A stretch of 64,000 nt of DNA, taken from the NCBI RefSeq assembly GCF_026241135.1, contig NZ_JAPFGA010000004.1, forward strand, positions 124,001-188,000, read 5' to 3'. This document shows positions 7,731-16,532 of the stretch, piece by piece. The notes under the pieces are model-generated. The model did not search any database. It was not told the DNA's origin and saw only the letters and a program-made list of their open reading frames with translations. The position numbers and the translations under genes are program-made. Each line of letters begins with the position of its first letter. Position 1 is the first letter of the stretch. Source of the DNA: Galbibacter kalidii (GTDB lineage: Bacteria; Bacteroidota; Bacteroidia; Flavobacteriales; Flavobacteriaceae).

Positions 7731-10700
7731 ATGAAGAACAACTTTTTTCTTATGAGACTTAAGAAAAACAGTAGCGCATGGTGTATGTTGTTATTGTTTT
7801 TTGGGTCACCATTGCTATTTGCCAATGATGCAGATGCGATACAGTTAACCGTAAGCGGTCAGGTGACTTCAGCTACAGATGGTATGCCATTACCCGGGGT
7901 AAGCATTATGGTGCAGGGAACTACCCAAGGAGTGGTTACAGATTTTGATGGAAATTACGAAATTGGCAGCGTCGCATCCGATGCGGTATTGGAGTTTTCC
8001 TATATCGGGTTCAGCACACAATCAATCTCGGTTGATGGTCGTTCCACGATCAATATTACCTTATCAGAAGACTTAGAACAACTAGATGAAGTTGTTGTAG
8101 TGGGTTATGGTACACAAAGTCGGCAAAAAGTAACCGGAGCATTGTCATCGATAAAGTCGGAAGACATTGTCACACAGGGTTCTGCAGGAGTGGAAAAAGC
8201 CCTGCAAGGAAAAGTTCCCGGAGTTCAGGTCGAATCAGCTGGCGGAAATCCAGGATCTGGAGTACGTATTATGATCAGAGGTACAGGTTCGCTAGGGAAC
8301 AACGACCCTTTATACATTGTTGATGGTGTTCAGGTGAATGACATCAATAATTTAAATCCAACGGATATCTCGTCAATGGATATACTAAAAGATGCTTCTG
8401 CAGCTGCCATCTACGGATCCAGAGCAGCCAATGGAGTAGTTATCATCACGACGAAGACAGGAAGATCAGGAGAAAACGTTATCGATTTCAGTACCTATTA
8501 CGGCTTCCAGACCATAACAAACCGAATGGATGTATTGAATGCTTCAGAATGGGCTACAGTAAGTAATGCAGCTCACGATAATGCCGGACTTCCAAGATTG
8601 GAGCTTGCTGAAAATCCGGAATCACTTGGTAAAGGTACCGACTGGCAAGACGAGATTTACAGAACGGCTCCTATTAAAAATTATACATTATCAGCCAGTG
8701 GTGGTGGCGAAAATTACACATACAGCCTATCCGGAGGATATATTGATCAGGATGGTATCGTGAAAAAAACAGGATACAACCGTTGGAACCTTCGCTTAAA
8801 ATCTACTTTGACCAAAGGAAGATTTAAATTAGGACAATCGGTAATTCTATCTAAAGAACACTGGAGAAGAGCTGAAGGCCTTGGTGGACAAGGAGGAAAC
8901 GCCGTAGGATCGGCACCAAAAATGATCCCTGTCTTTGATGTCTACAATCCAGATGCTGTTGGAGGTTATGGAGGTGCTTACGGACCTGTGGTGGATATCG
9001 CTAGTCCCGTAGCCCAGTTGAATTTGAGAGAACCTGAAACTGACACCAAAAAAGCAATTCTAAATGCTTTTGTTGAAGTAGATATCGTTGCCGGTTTGAA
9101 ATATAAATTCAATGCAGGTTATACCTCTACTGAAGGTCACGATTATACCTATACCTATCCGTATGAAGTTGGGGCTTTGTTTACCAATCAGGATTCAGAT
9201 TTGTATGAAAGACGATTTGAAACGGATTACATATTGGCGGAAAATACCCTGAATTATGAAAAGACTTTTGGAAAACACAGTGTGAATGCATTGGTGGGAT
9301 ATACATTTCAAAATACCGAATTTAGAGAATTGACAGGAAGCAAGAGTGGAATGCCTCCTGGAGTATTTGTGCTTGATGCCGGAACAGTAAATGCAGCAGC
9401 AGGGAGTAATGCATGGGAAAACTCTTTGGTTTCCTATTTAGGAAGATTGACCTACTCTTTTGACGATCGTTATGTGGTAACAGGAATTATCAGAAGGGAC
9501 GGTTCTTCAAGATTTGGATCCAGCAACCGTTTTGGTAATTTCCCATCCTTGGCATTCGCGTGGAATATTTCAAATGAATCCTTTTTTGAAAGTATAAAAC
9601 CTACGGTTAGCAATGCTAAACTTAGAGCGAGTTATGGGGTGTTAGGGAATCAAGAATTTGATGATTATCGATACAGTCCCGCGATCAGCTTGAATACTAA
9701 CTACGTGACAGGACAAGGTCAAACCTTATGGCCGGGAGCGATACAAACGGCTTTTGCAACACCTGATATAAAGTGGGAAACTTCAAAAACATTGAATATA
9801 GGTGCTGATATCGGATTCTTTAACAGAAAACTACAATTCATCTTTGATTATTTCGTAAAAGAAAATTCAGACGTATTGTTGCAGGTGCCCATTCCAAATT
9901 CAACAGGAGCCAGTGGGAACAGTCCGTTTATCAATGCAGGGCAAATCACCAACAAAGGATTTGAAACCTCTTTGTCATTCAACAATACACATGGGGATTT
10001 CTCCTATCAGATAACAGGAACTTTGGCGGCTGTAGATAATGAGGTAGATTATTTGGGTACAGGTTCCCAGCAAATTTTTGGCGGACAACCGACACACCAC
10101 GGAGCTTCTGCTACCGTAACTCAAGCTGGATTGCCTGTGGGATCATTTTATTTGATCAAAACCGATGGAATTTTTAATTCTACGGAAGAAGTCAATGCAC
10201 ACACTAGCAATGGCGAACTGATTCAACCAAATGCACAACCGGGAGATATCAAGTTTGTCGATCACAATGGTGATGGCCAAATTGATCAGGACGACAGACA
10301 GTTTCTGGGAAGTCCGACCCCCGATTTTACCTACGGTTTGGGAGCTAACTTTGCCTGGAAAGGTTTTGATATGAACTTGTTTTTCCAAGGAACGCAAGGA
10401 AACAAGATCTACAATGGAATACGTCAGGATTTGGAAGGAATGAATTTAGAGTACAATTATGCTAAATCAACGCTTAATGCCTGGGCGGTAGACAATCAAA
10501 ACACCAACATCCCAAGAGCGGTGATTAATGACCCGAATTTGAATTCAAGAACTTCAGATCGCTTTTTGGAAGACGGTTCTTATTTCAGGTTTAAAACCCT
10601 TCAATTGGGGTATACCATCCCTTCAAAAGTGTTGGAAAGTGTGAAGATCAATAAGCTTAGAATCTATTTGAGCCTCGATAATGTTTTCACCATTACCGAT

Positions 10701-10823
10701 TACTCCGGATATAACCCTGATTTGGGAAGAACCGGTTCCGTATTAGACCGCGGAGTTGATTTTGGGCATGTTGCCTATCCGTTATCCCGTACATTGTTAA
10801 CAGGGGTAGAGCTATCATTTTAA
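7731..10823 (+). CDS. SusC/RagA-type TonB-linked outer membrane transporter
   Basis: This 1030-residue outer-membrane transporter has a signal peptide (hydrophobic stretch at about 17-31). A carboxypeptidase-D regulatory-like domain lies at about 41-112 and a TonB box (EVVVVGYG) at 120-127. The plug domain with KALQGKVPGVQV comes next, then a 22-strand-type barrel ending in the typical aromatic LTGVELSF. SusC proteins import oligomers, usually glycans or peptides, using energy from TonB. The partner susD starts 25 bases downstream. No glycoside hydrolase or regulator is adjacent, so the substrate cannot be named. Confidence 0.95.
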   Translation: MKNNFFLMRLKKNSSAWCMLLLFFGSPLLFANDADAIQLTVSGQVTSATDGMPLPGVSIMVQGTTQGVVTDFDGNYEIGSVASDAVLEFSYIGFSTQSISVDGRSTINITLSEDLEQLDEVVVVGYGTQSRQKVTGALSSIKSEDIVTQGSAGVEKALQGKVPGVQVESAGGNPGSGVRIMIRGTGSLGNNDPLYIVDGVQVNDINNLNPTDISSMDILKDASAAAIYGSRAANGVVIITTKTGRSGENVIDFSTYYGFQTITNRMDVLNASEWATVSNAAHDNAGLPRLELAENPESLGKGTDWQDEIYRTAPIKNYTLSASGGGENYTYSLSGGYIDQDGIVKKTGYNRWNLRLKSTLTKGRFKLGQSVILSKEHWRRAEGLGGQGGNAVGSAPKMIPVFDVYNPDAVGGYGGAYGPVVDIASPVAQLNLREPETDTKKAILNAFVEVDIVAGLKYKFNAGYTSTEGHDYTYTYPYEVGALFTNQDSDLYERRFETDYILAENTLNYEKTFGKHSVNALVGYTFQNTEFRELTGSKSGMPPGVFVLDAGTVNAAAGSNAWENSLVSYLGRLTYSFDDRYVVTGIIRRDGSSRFGSSNRFGNFPSLAFAWNISNESFFESIKPTVSNAKLRASYGVLGNQEFDDYRYSPAISLNTNYVTGQGQTLWPGAIQTAFATPDIKWETSKTLNIGADIGFFNRKLQFIFDYFVKENSDVLLQVPIPNSTGASGNSPFINAGQITNKGFETSLSFNNTHGDFSYQITGTLAAVDNEVDYLGTGSQQIFGGQPTHHGASATVTQAGLPVGSFYLIKTDGIFNSTEEVNAHTSNGELIQPNAQPGDIKFVDHNGDGQIDQDDRQFLGSPTPDFTYGLGANFAWKGFDMNLFFQGTQGNKIYNGIRQDLEGMNLEYNYAKSTLNAWAVDNQNTNIPRAVINDPNLNSRTSDRFLEDGSYFRFKTLQLGYTIPSKVLESVKINKLRIYLSLDNVFTITDYSGYNPDLGRTGSVLDRGVDFGHVAYPLSRTLLTGVELSF

Positions 10824-10847
10824 GAAGCAAACACTAAAGACAAAAAA

Positions 10848-12365
10848 ATGAAGAAATATATTTATATACTGATGTTTTCATCCGCTCTATTAGCGTGTGA
10901 TGATGAATTGGAACAGGTTAACCCAAATGTGGTTACGCAAGAAAATTTCTGGAAAACAGAAAATGATGTGTTGTCGGGCTTGGCAGCTACTTATAAAATG
11001 TTCAGGCATATCGATAACGGGTATTGGGGAGTAAGAGGAGTCGAACTGACCAATGGTCGGGGGGATGACTTTTTTATCAGAAATGATGTGAAAGCCCTTT
11101 ACGAACTTTCAACCTTTACCAACAACCCATCAACGGGAACGCCAAGTTCGATGTTTACCGGAGCTTATACAGGGATTTTTAGAGCCAATCAGATTTTGGA
11201 CAATATAGAAACCGTGGAAATTTCTGATGCTGAAAAAGAAGCTTTCATTGCTGAGGCAAAATTTTTAAGAGGATTGAATTACTTCCACTTAGCTATCAAT
11301 TTTGGTGCGGTTCCTATTTTTACGACAGTTCCACAAACCCGAGAAGACTATTTTGTGGCACAATCGCCAGAAGAAGCAGTTTGGGAACAAGTGGAAAACG
11401 ATTTTAAAGCTGCCGCTGCTGCTTTGCCGGTTACATATCCTTCTGAATGGGTTGGACGTGCAACTAAAGGTGCGGCGATTGGTTATCTAGGAAAAGCTTA
11501 TCTATATCAAGAGAAGTGGACTGAAGCTGAAGCACAATTCGCTCAATTGACCGGTACAACCGGAGCACCTAAAGCACCGTATAATTATGATCTTTTGCCC
11601 AATTATGAAGACAATTTCGTTGCCGGAAACGATAACAATATTGAGTCTTTGTTTGAGATCCAAAACCAAAATGTTGGAGGGACCAATCCGTGGGCCGGAG
11701 AGAATGCAGATGAATCACAAGGGGTAACTACCGCACAGGAGTTTGCGCCTACCGAAGTAGGAGGTTGGTTTGAAGCCTTCCCTACCGAAAAAATCTTTAA
11801 CGAGTTTCAGAAAGAGAAAACGGTAGAAGATGATTTCGATCCACGTATGTATGCTTCATTGGTGTGGGATTATCCCGGAGCGGAGTTCTATAACATCCCT
11901 TATACAGAAATTTCATCGCCTTTTGGGCATAGCTCCAGAATCAGAAAATATCAAAATTGGAGAGATGATGACGAAGGAATTTGGATATCAGAAATAAATG
12001 AAAAAGCATTACGCTTTGCCGATATTTTGTTGATGTATGCTGAAGCCTTGACTATGCAAGGGAGAACTACTGAAGCATATCCATTTGTAAACAGAATCAG
12101 GGAGCGTGCCAATCTGGCTGATCTAGCTGCCGGAATGGGACAAGATGCTTTGATGGAAGAAATACGTCATCAACGAATGATAGAATTCTTTAGAGAAGGA
12201 TTCCGTTTTTACGACCTAAAACGTTGGGGATTGATTGGTGAAGAGATCGAGAACAGCGATAAGGTTGGTAAAGAATTCTTGACTTTACCAAAGCATGAAT
12301 ATTTCCCAATTCCACAAGGAGAAATGAATACAAATCCGGAAATAGAACAGAATCCGAATTGGTAA
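10848..12365 (+). CDS. SusD/RagB-type nutrient-binding outer membrane lipoprotein
   Basis: This 505-residue lipoprotein has a lipobox ending LLAC, with C17 lipidated, followed by acidic DDELE. That acidic run resembles the export signal that sends Bacteroidota lipoproteins to the cell surface. The body shows SusD features: AEAKFLRGLNYFHL near residue 138, an RFADILLMYAEAL segment and a C-terminal RMIEFFREGFRFYDLKRWG motif. SusD caps the SusC barrel and captures the substrate. It forms one unit with the preceding susC and ends at a clear terminator. Confidence 0.94.
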   Translation: MKKYIYILMFSSALLACDDELEQVNPNVVTQENFWKTENDVLSGLAATYKMFRHIDNGYWGVRGVELTNGRGDDFFIRNDVKALYELSTFTNNPSTGTPSSMFTGAYTGIFRANQILDNIETVEISDAEKEAFIAEAKFLRGLNYFHLAINFGAVPIFTTVPQTREDYFVAQSPEEAVWEQVENDFKAAAAALPVTYPSEWVGRATKGAAIGYLGKAYLYQEKWTEAEAQFAQLTGTTGAPKAPYNYDLLPNYEDNFVAGNDNNIESLFEIQNQNVGGTNPWAGENADESQGVTTAQEFAPTEVGGWFEAFPTEKIFNEFQKEKTVEDDFDPRMYASLVWDYPGAEFYNIPYTEISSPFGHSSRIRKYQNWRDDDEGIWISEINEKALRFADILLMYAEALTMQGRTTEAYPFVNRIRERANLADLAAGMGQDALMEEIRHQRMIEFFREGFRFYDLKRWGLIGEEIENSDKVGKEFLTLPKHEYFPIPQGEMNTNPEIEQNPNW

Positions 12366-12413
12366 GAAATTTGAGTTAGCTTGATTTGAGATTGCTGTTT
12401 TTCATGCAATTTT

Positions 12414-12450
12414 AAGCCTGTGAGTTTTAAGACTTGCAGGCTTTTTTTGT
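12414..12450 (+). terminator. Intrinsic terminator after susD
   Basis: AAGCCTG pairs with CAGGCTT, and AGT/ACT pairs extend the stem inside. A run of seven T follows. It closes the susC-susD unit. Confidence 0.85.
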
Positions 12451-12499
12451 AGTAGAATTATCCGGGTTGAAAAACTCCACCATTTTGATTGATAAAAGA

Positions 12500-12660
12500 C
12501 GCTGCCTTCTAAAAAGAGTAAGTTCAGATGTCATACTGAGTAATGTTATGCTGTCGAAGAACGGTCGAAGTATAACTTATTGCAATCCAACATGTCTTCG
12601 CCCCCCAAGCGTCGGGACAGACTGACAAATCAAATTCACCAAGGGCTTTTTAGACATGTA
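12500..12660. repeat. Degenerate GTCTAAAAAG-type intergenic element
   Basis: The left end (ccttctaaaaagagtaag) and right end (gggctttttagacatg) are decayed versions of the ends of the 7319-7489 element. The interior carries the related GTCGAAG-type inverted sequences and a GTCATACTGAG motif. No gene is seen between the susD terminator and radC. The last 75 bases before radC are AT-rich, with a near-consensus -7 box TATATTTA at 12724-12731. Confidence 0.55.
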
Positions 12661-12735
12661 TTTAATAATTCAATTTCTTATAGAACATTTTTCATTCATG
12701 AGAGTATAACAATCATAATTTATTATATTTAAATC

Positions 12736-13434
12736 ATGAATGAAAAACCAACCTCATTTTCGATTAAAAACTGGAGTGTAAGTGACCGGCCAAGAGAGAA
12801 ATTGCGTCAAAAAGGAAAGGAAGTATTGACAAATGCTGAGTTGATTGCTATTTTGATAGGTAGCGGAAATCGCGATGAAAGCGCTGTGGAATTGTCAAAA
12901 CGAATACTTTCTTTCGTGGATAACAATTTAAACGAACTCGGAAAACTCAAAGTAAGTCAACTTTCAAAATTTAAAGGGATAGGCGAAGCTAAAGCTATTT
13001 CTATAGTGGCAGCCCTAGAACTGGGGAGAAGAAGACGCGCCGAAGATGTCCTGGAAAAGAAGAAGATAAAGAGCAGTACTTCCGCCTACGAATTGATGCA
13101 ACCCATCATCAGTGAATTGGAACACGAAGAATTTTGGATCGTTTATCTGAACAACTCCAATTCGGTGATACAGACATTACAGTTGAGCAAAGGAGGTATA
13201 ACCGGAACATTGGTCGATGTGCGATTGGTTTTAAAGCAGGCATTGGAGCTTAATGCTACCGCAATTATCTTGGCGCACAATCATCCGTCGGGGACATTAA
13301 GGCCCAGTAAAGCCGATAAAGAAATCACCCAAAAAATAAAAAATGCAGCTTTTGCGATGGATATTAAGTTACTTGACCATCTTATTGTAACTGAAAAATC
13401 TTACTTTAGCTTTGCAGACGAAGGATTTTTATAA
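12736..13434 (+). CDS. radC: RadC family protein (JAB/MPN+ domain)
   Basis: This 232-residue protein has an N-terminal UPF0758 region with a helix-hairpin-helix-like GIGEAKA at residues 81-87. A JAB metalloprotease-like domain follows, with HNHPSG at 181-186 and D194 completing the metal site. RadC was once linked to DNA repair, but its biochemical role is unsettled. It stands alone between repeat elements, and its stop codon abuts an inverted-repeat element at 13434. Confidence 0.92.
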   Translation: MNEKPTSFSIKNWSVSDRPREKLRQKGKEVLTNAELIAILIGSGNRDESAVELSKRILSFVDNNLNELGKLKVSQLSKFKGIGEAKAISIVAALELGRRRRAEDVLEKKKIKSSTSAYELMQPIISELEHEEFWIVYLNNSNSVIQTLQLSKGGITGTLVDVRLVLKQALELNATAIILAHNHPSGTLRPSKADKEITQKIKNAAFAMDIKLLDHLIVTEKSYFSFADEGFL

Positions 13435-13631
13435 GAACTCATTTAAACTTTTTTGATCGAAGCGAAAATTAACTATTTTGAGCTTGGTTGAAGGTTTTTT
13501 TGAGTTAGGGTCGAGCGTAAAGAAAAGGTTTAGCAAACCTTTTTAGCGAAGGAGCCAGGTGGTGCGCTGGCAAATTATCAGACTCAAAAGAGTAATTTTT
13601 TAGCCGATTGGAAAAAATTTAAATGAGTTCT
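13434..13631. repeat. 198-bp element with 14-bp perfect terminal inverted repeats and variable hairpin (copy A)
   Basis: The left end AGAACTCATTTAAA and right end TTTAAATGAGTTCT are exact inverted copies. Inside, GAGCGTAAAG precedes a perfect stem-loop at 13523-13543 (AAAAGGTTT, loop AGC, AAACCTTTT), which is followed by TTAGCGAAGG and GCCAG. The same arrangement with different stems recurs near 15711-15800 and 58556-58660. The T and A runs beside the stem would suit a bidirectional terminator. The size and ends suggest a small non-autonomous mobile element. Confidence 0.7.
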
Positions 13632-13635
13632 AAAA

Positions 13636-14928
13636 ATGCTATTAGTTTATACGTATAAAATTACACCAAGGCTTACTTATATCATAAAGCACATTTTTTC
13701 AAAAATGTTGCTCGTTGATGTGAGTATAACGACCAAGGTAGAGGATTTTATAGCGCATAAAGGACCTAAGATTACCTACACCAAACAGCCACTGCAAAAC
13801 GAATTTTTTATAAAAAGTCATGAATTGTTGTTTGAGCAGGGCATCTCTGATGTAGAGATCAATGTGCATATGTGGGACGACACTCCCTGTTTTTTTCCTA
13901 CGACAGAGAAAAGTACCATCCCCTTCGATATTTTTGCTGCGGGTTTTTACCTGTTGAGCCGATATGAAGAGTATTTGCCCCATGTAAAAGACGAACATGG
14001 ACGGTATCCGGTAGAACAGAGTTTGGCTTATCAGAACAATTTCTTGGAATTGCCGGTAGTCGATATGTGGGTGGTGAAACTCAAAAAGATCCTAAAAGCA
14101 CACTTTCCTGAGATGGAATTTCCCAAAAGAAGCTATTCGCGAATGTCCGTTATGGATGTGGCCGTGGCTTATGCATACAGAAAAAAAGGGATTATCCGCA
14201 CCTTTGGCGGTACGATGATAGACTTGTTTGCCTTTAGGATCGCTCGTGTTTTTGACCGCTATTTGGTGTTGTTGGGATTCAGGAAAGATCCATATGATTT
14301 TTTCGATAAGATAACGGAACTACATAAAAAATATAAAGTCCCTGCAATTTTCTTTTTTCTGATGGCTGATTATTCCGCATATGATAAAAATATCTCGGTC
14401 ATCAATCCGAGTTTCCGTTCCTTGGTAAAATCAGTTGCCGATTACAGTATAGTGTCGTTGATGGCTTCCTATAAATCCTTCAGTGATATTACAGTATTGA
14501 AAAAAGAACGAAAACGGCTTATAGAGTACATCAACAGACCGGTAAAAAGAGTACGACAGCGTTTCAACAGACTGAATATTCCTGATACATATCAGCTTAT
14601 GGTCGATGCTGGTTTTAATGAAGATTACACCATGGGATATGCCAGGGAAGTAGGTTTTAGAGCCGGAACCTGTACCTCTTTCTTCTTTTACGATATCAGT
14701 TTTGAAGAGCAAAAACCAATTAAAATCAATCCGTATTGTGTGCAGTACACGGCTTTGTATCAATATAAAAGTGTACGCAAGGCTCAGGAAAAAATTTCAG
14801 AACTGGAACAACGGGTAAGGGCAGTGCAAGGTGATTTTAATATGGTTTTTTCCAATGAGGTGCTGAATCTAAACGAAAGGAATTCCTGGCAAGATCTATA
14901 CGTGAACTTTTTGAAGAACAATAGCTAA
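13636..14928 (+). CDS. Polysaccharide-deacetylase-like protein (DUF7033-type)
   Basis: This 430-residue protein resembles a family in Bacteroidota annotated as polysaccharide deacetylase with an N-terminal DUF7033-like region. Supporting segments are FDIFAAGFYLLSRYEEYLPH near residues 98-117 and the later DAGFNEDYTMGYAREVGFRAGTC typical of the deacetylase-like half. I do not see a clear metal-binding HxxxH or the usual catalytic Asp-Asp pair, so activity is doubtful. No signal peptide is evident. An ATG further in (residue 24) is an alternative start, because the first 23 residues are not strongly supported. Confidence 0.6.
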   Translation: MLLVYTYKITPRLTYIIKHIFSKMLLVDVSITTKVEDFIAHKGPKITYTKQPLQNEFFIKSHELLFEQGISDVEINVHMWDDTPCFFPTTEKSTIPFDIFAAGFYLLSRYEEYLPHVKDEHGRYPVEQSLAYQNNFLELPVVDMWVVKLKKILKAHFPEMEFPKRSYSRMSVMDVAVAYAYRKKGIIRTFGGTMIDLFAFRIARVFDRYLVLLGFRKDPYDFFDKITELHKKYKVPAIFFFLMADYSAYDKNISVINPSFRSLVKSVADYSIVSLMASYKSFSDITVLKKERKRLIEYINRPVKRVRQRFNRLNIPDTYQLMVDAGFNEDYTMGYAREVGFRAGTCTSFFFYDISFEEQKPIKINPYCVQYTALYQYKSVRKAQEKISELEQRVRAVQGDFNMVFSNEVLNLNERNSWQDLYVNFLKNNS

Positions 14929-15008
14929 AACGAGCGCCTGCCAGGTAGGGTTGCATACGTTCTTAAATTTTTAATTAACTTATTGTCAAATTTTAAACGT
15001 GTGAAAAA

Positions 15009-15701
15009 ATGTTGAAAAAGGAGGAGATCACCGATGTATTTTTTGACCTTGACCATACCTTGTGGGATTTTGAACGAAATTCCGGATTGACCTATGAAAA
15101 GATATTGAAAACAAATGCCATTGATGTTGGTTTGGAGCAATTCCTCGAGGTATACGTGCCTAACAATCTCAAATTATGGGAACTTTACAGGGAGGATAAG
15201 ATCACGAAGGAAGCCTTGCGGTTTGAACGCTTGAAAACAACTTTCGATATGTTGAAAATAGCGATTCCTGAAGCTGTGATCTTAAAACTTTCAGACGATT
15301 ATATCACACATCTGCCGGATTTCAATCACCTTTTTAGTGACGCCGTGGACATTCTGGAATATCTACATCCGAAGTATAATTTACATATCATAACTAACGG
15401 TTTTGCCGAAGTGCAACAGAAAAAGCTCCAAAATTCCGGAATTGACTATTTTTTTCAAGTGGTGATGAATTCGGAAACAGCCGGAGTGAAAAAGCCAAAT
15501 CCGTTGATTTTTGAAAAGGCACTCAAACAAGCTCGGGTAAAGCCTGAAAATGCCCTGATGGTAGGCGATAGCTATGAAGCTGATATATTGGGAGCTAAAA
15601 AAGTAGGTATGAAAACCATTCTCTATACGCCAAACGGAGGTTATTTAAATGTTAAGACACATATAATTAACGAATTGGAAGAAATAAAAAGCTATCTTTA
15701 A
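15009..15701 (+). CDS. YjjG family HAD nucleotidase (pyrimidine 5'-nucleotidase type)
   Basis: This 230-residue HAD phosphatase has catalytic D13 and D15 in FFDLDHT, the motif II region ITNG at 128-131, the motif III lysine in KKPNP at 161-165, and GDSYEAD at 186-192. The overall pattern is closest to YjjG, which dephosphorylates non-canonical pyrimidine nucleotides and keeps them out of DNA. Substrate assignment is by family only. It lies 80 bases after the deacetylase-like gene. Confidence 0.85.
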   Translation: MLKKEEITDVFFDLDHTLWDFERNSGLTYEKILKTNAIDVGLEQFLEVYVPNNLKLWELYREDKITKEALRFERLKTTFDMLKIAIPEAVILKLSDDYITHLPDFNHLFSDAVDILEYLHPKYNLHIITNGFAEVQQKKLQNSGIDYFFQVVMNSETAGVKKPNPLIFEKALKQARVKPENALMVGDSYEADILGAKKVGMKTILYTPNGGYLNVKTHIINELEEIKSYL

Positions 15702-15710
15702 GATAGGACA

Positions 15711-15947
15711 GAGCGTTAAAAATTAATCCGGTGGACTAATTTAGCAGTACCGAACGTTAAGAAAATGTCCGGTGGACATTTTTAGTGAAGGGGCCAGCCG
15801 GCGCGTGGACCAAATAAAGCCAGCCGGCGCGCTGGCAAATGAAACCACAGGCTTGTTGTGTGGGCATATAGAGCCGGGAGTCGCATGGACAAAAAAAGAT
15901 TATTTTGCAGCCAATTGAAGAAAGCTTAAACGAGTTCATAATATTAT
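15711..15947. repeat. Variable-hairpin repeat (copy B, two hairpins)
   Basis: Two units lie in tandem. The first (15720-15742) has the near-perfect arms AAATTA-A-TCC and GGA-C-TAATTT with loop GGT. The second (15762-15782) is perfect: AAAATGTCC, loop GGT, GGACATTTT. Each is preceded by GAGCGTTAA or GAACGTTAAG and followed by TTAGCAG or TTAGTGAAGGGGCC. Direct copies of AGCCGGCGCG follow at about 15794-15830, and the element ends near CTTAAACGAGTTCAT, resembling the end of copy A. It fills the spacer between the yjjG-like gene and 15972. Confidence 0.7.
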
Positions 15948-15971
15948 CTGTTTTTTAAACGTTAATATGAT

Positions 15972-16532
15972 ATGCCAGGATCAACCATCCATAAAAATAT
16001 TCTTCTACTGCTTATTGGTAGCTTGCTCATGTTTTCCTGTGTGAAAGATGTCGATTTTGATCAGGCGGAAACCTTTGAGTTGACACCGGTTGTGGATGTA
16101 AGCCTCGTTCATTTTGATATTTCTGCATCGCAGATAGGAGAAGCACAGGGGAATTCTTTGGGCTATACGTTTAGTGACAACACAAACATTGATGTCTTCT
16201 CAGAATCTTATTTTGATGATAGCCTGCAAGAAGCTGACTTCATTTTTGAATTCACCAACACCATAGCGCGTTCTTTTAGTGCCGAAATAATCTTGTATAA
16301 TGCTTCAGGAAACCCAATTGACGACATTTCTGTTGATGTTAGTGCATTTGAAAATGTAACGACCGAAAGGAAGTATAACGAAAGCGAAATACAGACAATA
16401 AAGGATATGGAGCGTATAGAAGTGAGTTTGACCTTGGATAGTGGTACACCTGAATTAACCCCCGATTCTGAAGGAGCACTTTTGTTTAAATCTGCAGCAA
16501 CCTTCCACATGTCTATTGATGATGACCAGTAA
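15972..16532 (+). CDS. Uncharacterised lipoprotein
   Basis: This 186-residue protein has an N-terminal hydrophobic segment ending MFSC, with C23 as the likely lipidation site and VKDVDFDQ after it. The rest is acidic and rich in beta-type segments, and I recognise no domain. The stop lies 14 bases beyond the start of the next gene, a DUF5723-type barrel protein. The two overlap and are probably translationally coupled, which suggests that they work together in the outer membrane. Its function is unknown. Confidence 0.7.
   Translation: MPGSTIHKNILLLLIGSLLMFSCVKDVDFDQAETFELTPVVDVSLVHFDISASQIGEAQGNSLGYTFSDNTNIDVFSESYFDDSLQEADFIFEFTNTIARSFSAEIILYNASGNPIDDISVDVSAFENVTTERKYNESEIQTIKDMERIEVSLTLDSGTPELTPDSEGALLFKSAATFHMSIDDDQ

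Noticed and set aside
12434-12625. 63-codon frame after the first susD
   Set aside because: It begins in the susD terminator and runs through a palindromic repeat. The translation is not protein-like.
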